DNA of 54,417 nt from an uncultured Acidobacteriaceae bacterium (lineage in GTDB: Bacteria; Acidobacteriota; Terriglobia; Terriglobales; Acidobacteriaceae): positions 1 through 54,417 of the forward strand of contig CAIWFH010000107.1 of NCBI GenBank assembly GCA_903911925.1, read 5' to 3'. Every line of letters begins with the position of its first letter. Within the stretch, counting starts at the first letter, position 1. Below are positions 54,303 to 54,417 of the stretch, piece after piece. A program made the position numbers and the translations under genes. A model generated the notes under the pieces. The model had not been told where the DNA came from. It did no database searches and worked only from the letters and a program-made list of their open reading frames with translations.

Positions 54303-54417
54303 TCATTTATTGAGGACGGCCTGAGCGCGAGTGACCTTTTCGAGGATGTCGTTTGCTTTTGCGGTCCATATGAATGGCTTGGGGTTCTTGTTGTGACCGT
54401 CGATGTATTCTCCGATG
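54303..54417 (-). CDS. IS630-family transposase, C-terminal part (cut by window edge)
   Basis: Reading leftward from the right edge gives IGEYIDGHNKNPKPFIWTAK, then ANDILEKVTRAQAVLNK and a TGA at 54305-54303. 'Y-(I/L)-D-x-H-N-x-N-P-K-P-F-x-W-T-x-K-A-x-x-I-L' is the usual C-terminus of IS630-group transposases. The DDE catalytic core lies outside the window. The stop falls right before the candidate inverted repeat, so this is the element's 3' end. Confidence 0.85.
   Translation of the reverse strand, partial: IGEYIDGHNKNPKPFIWTAKANDILEKVTRAQAVLNK

Overview
The window looks like a chromosomal segment of an Acidobacteriota member, probably class Terriglobia. The basis is fairly high GC, the S9D-type peptidase, a small two-helix membrane protein of a type I associate with this group, short hairpin repeats such as CCCAGGT...ACCTGGGGCACCC, and the gene complement. 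This placement is an inference from protein and repeat style; no rRNA is present.

Layout. The left end (1-1.4 kb) is debris: the N-terminus of an IS5-type transposase, a frameshifted NHL-repeat pseudogene and what may be the 3' half of a tRNA-Leu. From 1.5 to 9.1 kb lies an amino-acid catabolism block: an Lrp/AsnC regulator divergent from phenylalanine 4-hydroxylase with a perfect palindrome between them, then a leucine-degradation operon (carboxyltransferase subunit, acyl-CoA dehydrogenase, HMG-CoA lyase, enoyl-CoA hydratase) that converges on a 3-oxoacid CoA-transferase pair. From 9.2 to 26.9 kb come single genes and short operons: an exported S9 peptidase, a lower-GC glycosyltransferase/flippase pair, a ROK kinase and a GmhA-like isomerase, a decayed integrase, small secreted proteins, tRNA-Asn, a HAD phosphatase, a GT39 membrane glycosyltransferase, a CAP protein, an AmpG-like transporter, a YfcE-like phosphodiesterase and a TonB-like protein.

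From 27.8 to 37.1 kb a first branched-chain aminotransferase with a clear terminator is followed by an envelope-associated cluster: PafA-like phosphatase, Tat-signal DUF362 protein, Tat-signal AmmeMemoRadiSam radical SAM enzyme, and an exported Memo-AMMECR1 fusion. These converge on a membrane-embedded spermidine-synthase-like protein. The biochemical role of the AmmeMemoRadiSam triad is unknown to me, and the export signals here are unusual; this is the best candidate for an undescribed system.

From 37.5 to 50.5 kb a tightly packed run links an acyl-CoA:acetate-type CoA-transferase, a 2-oxoacid:ferredoxin oxidoreductase (delta, alpha, fused beta-gamma), a second branched-chain aminotransferase and glutamate dehydrogenase, followed by GltB and GltD. 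This would couple transamination, glutamate turnover and ferredoxin-linked oxidation of 2-oxoacids. From 50.6 kb a small flavin-type protein and an FGGY kinase/sugar isomerase pair under a LacI-type operator complete the coding content. The right end carries hairpin repeats and the C-terminus of an IS630-type transposase, so both window edges cut insertion sequences.
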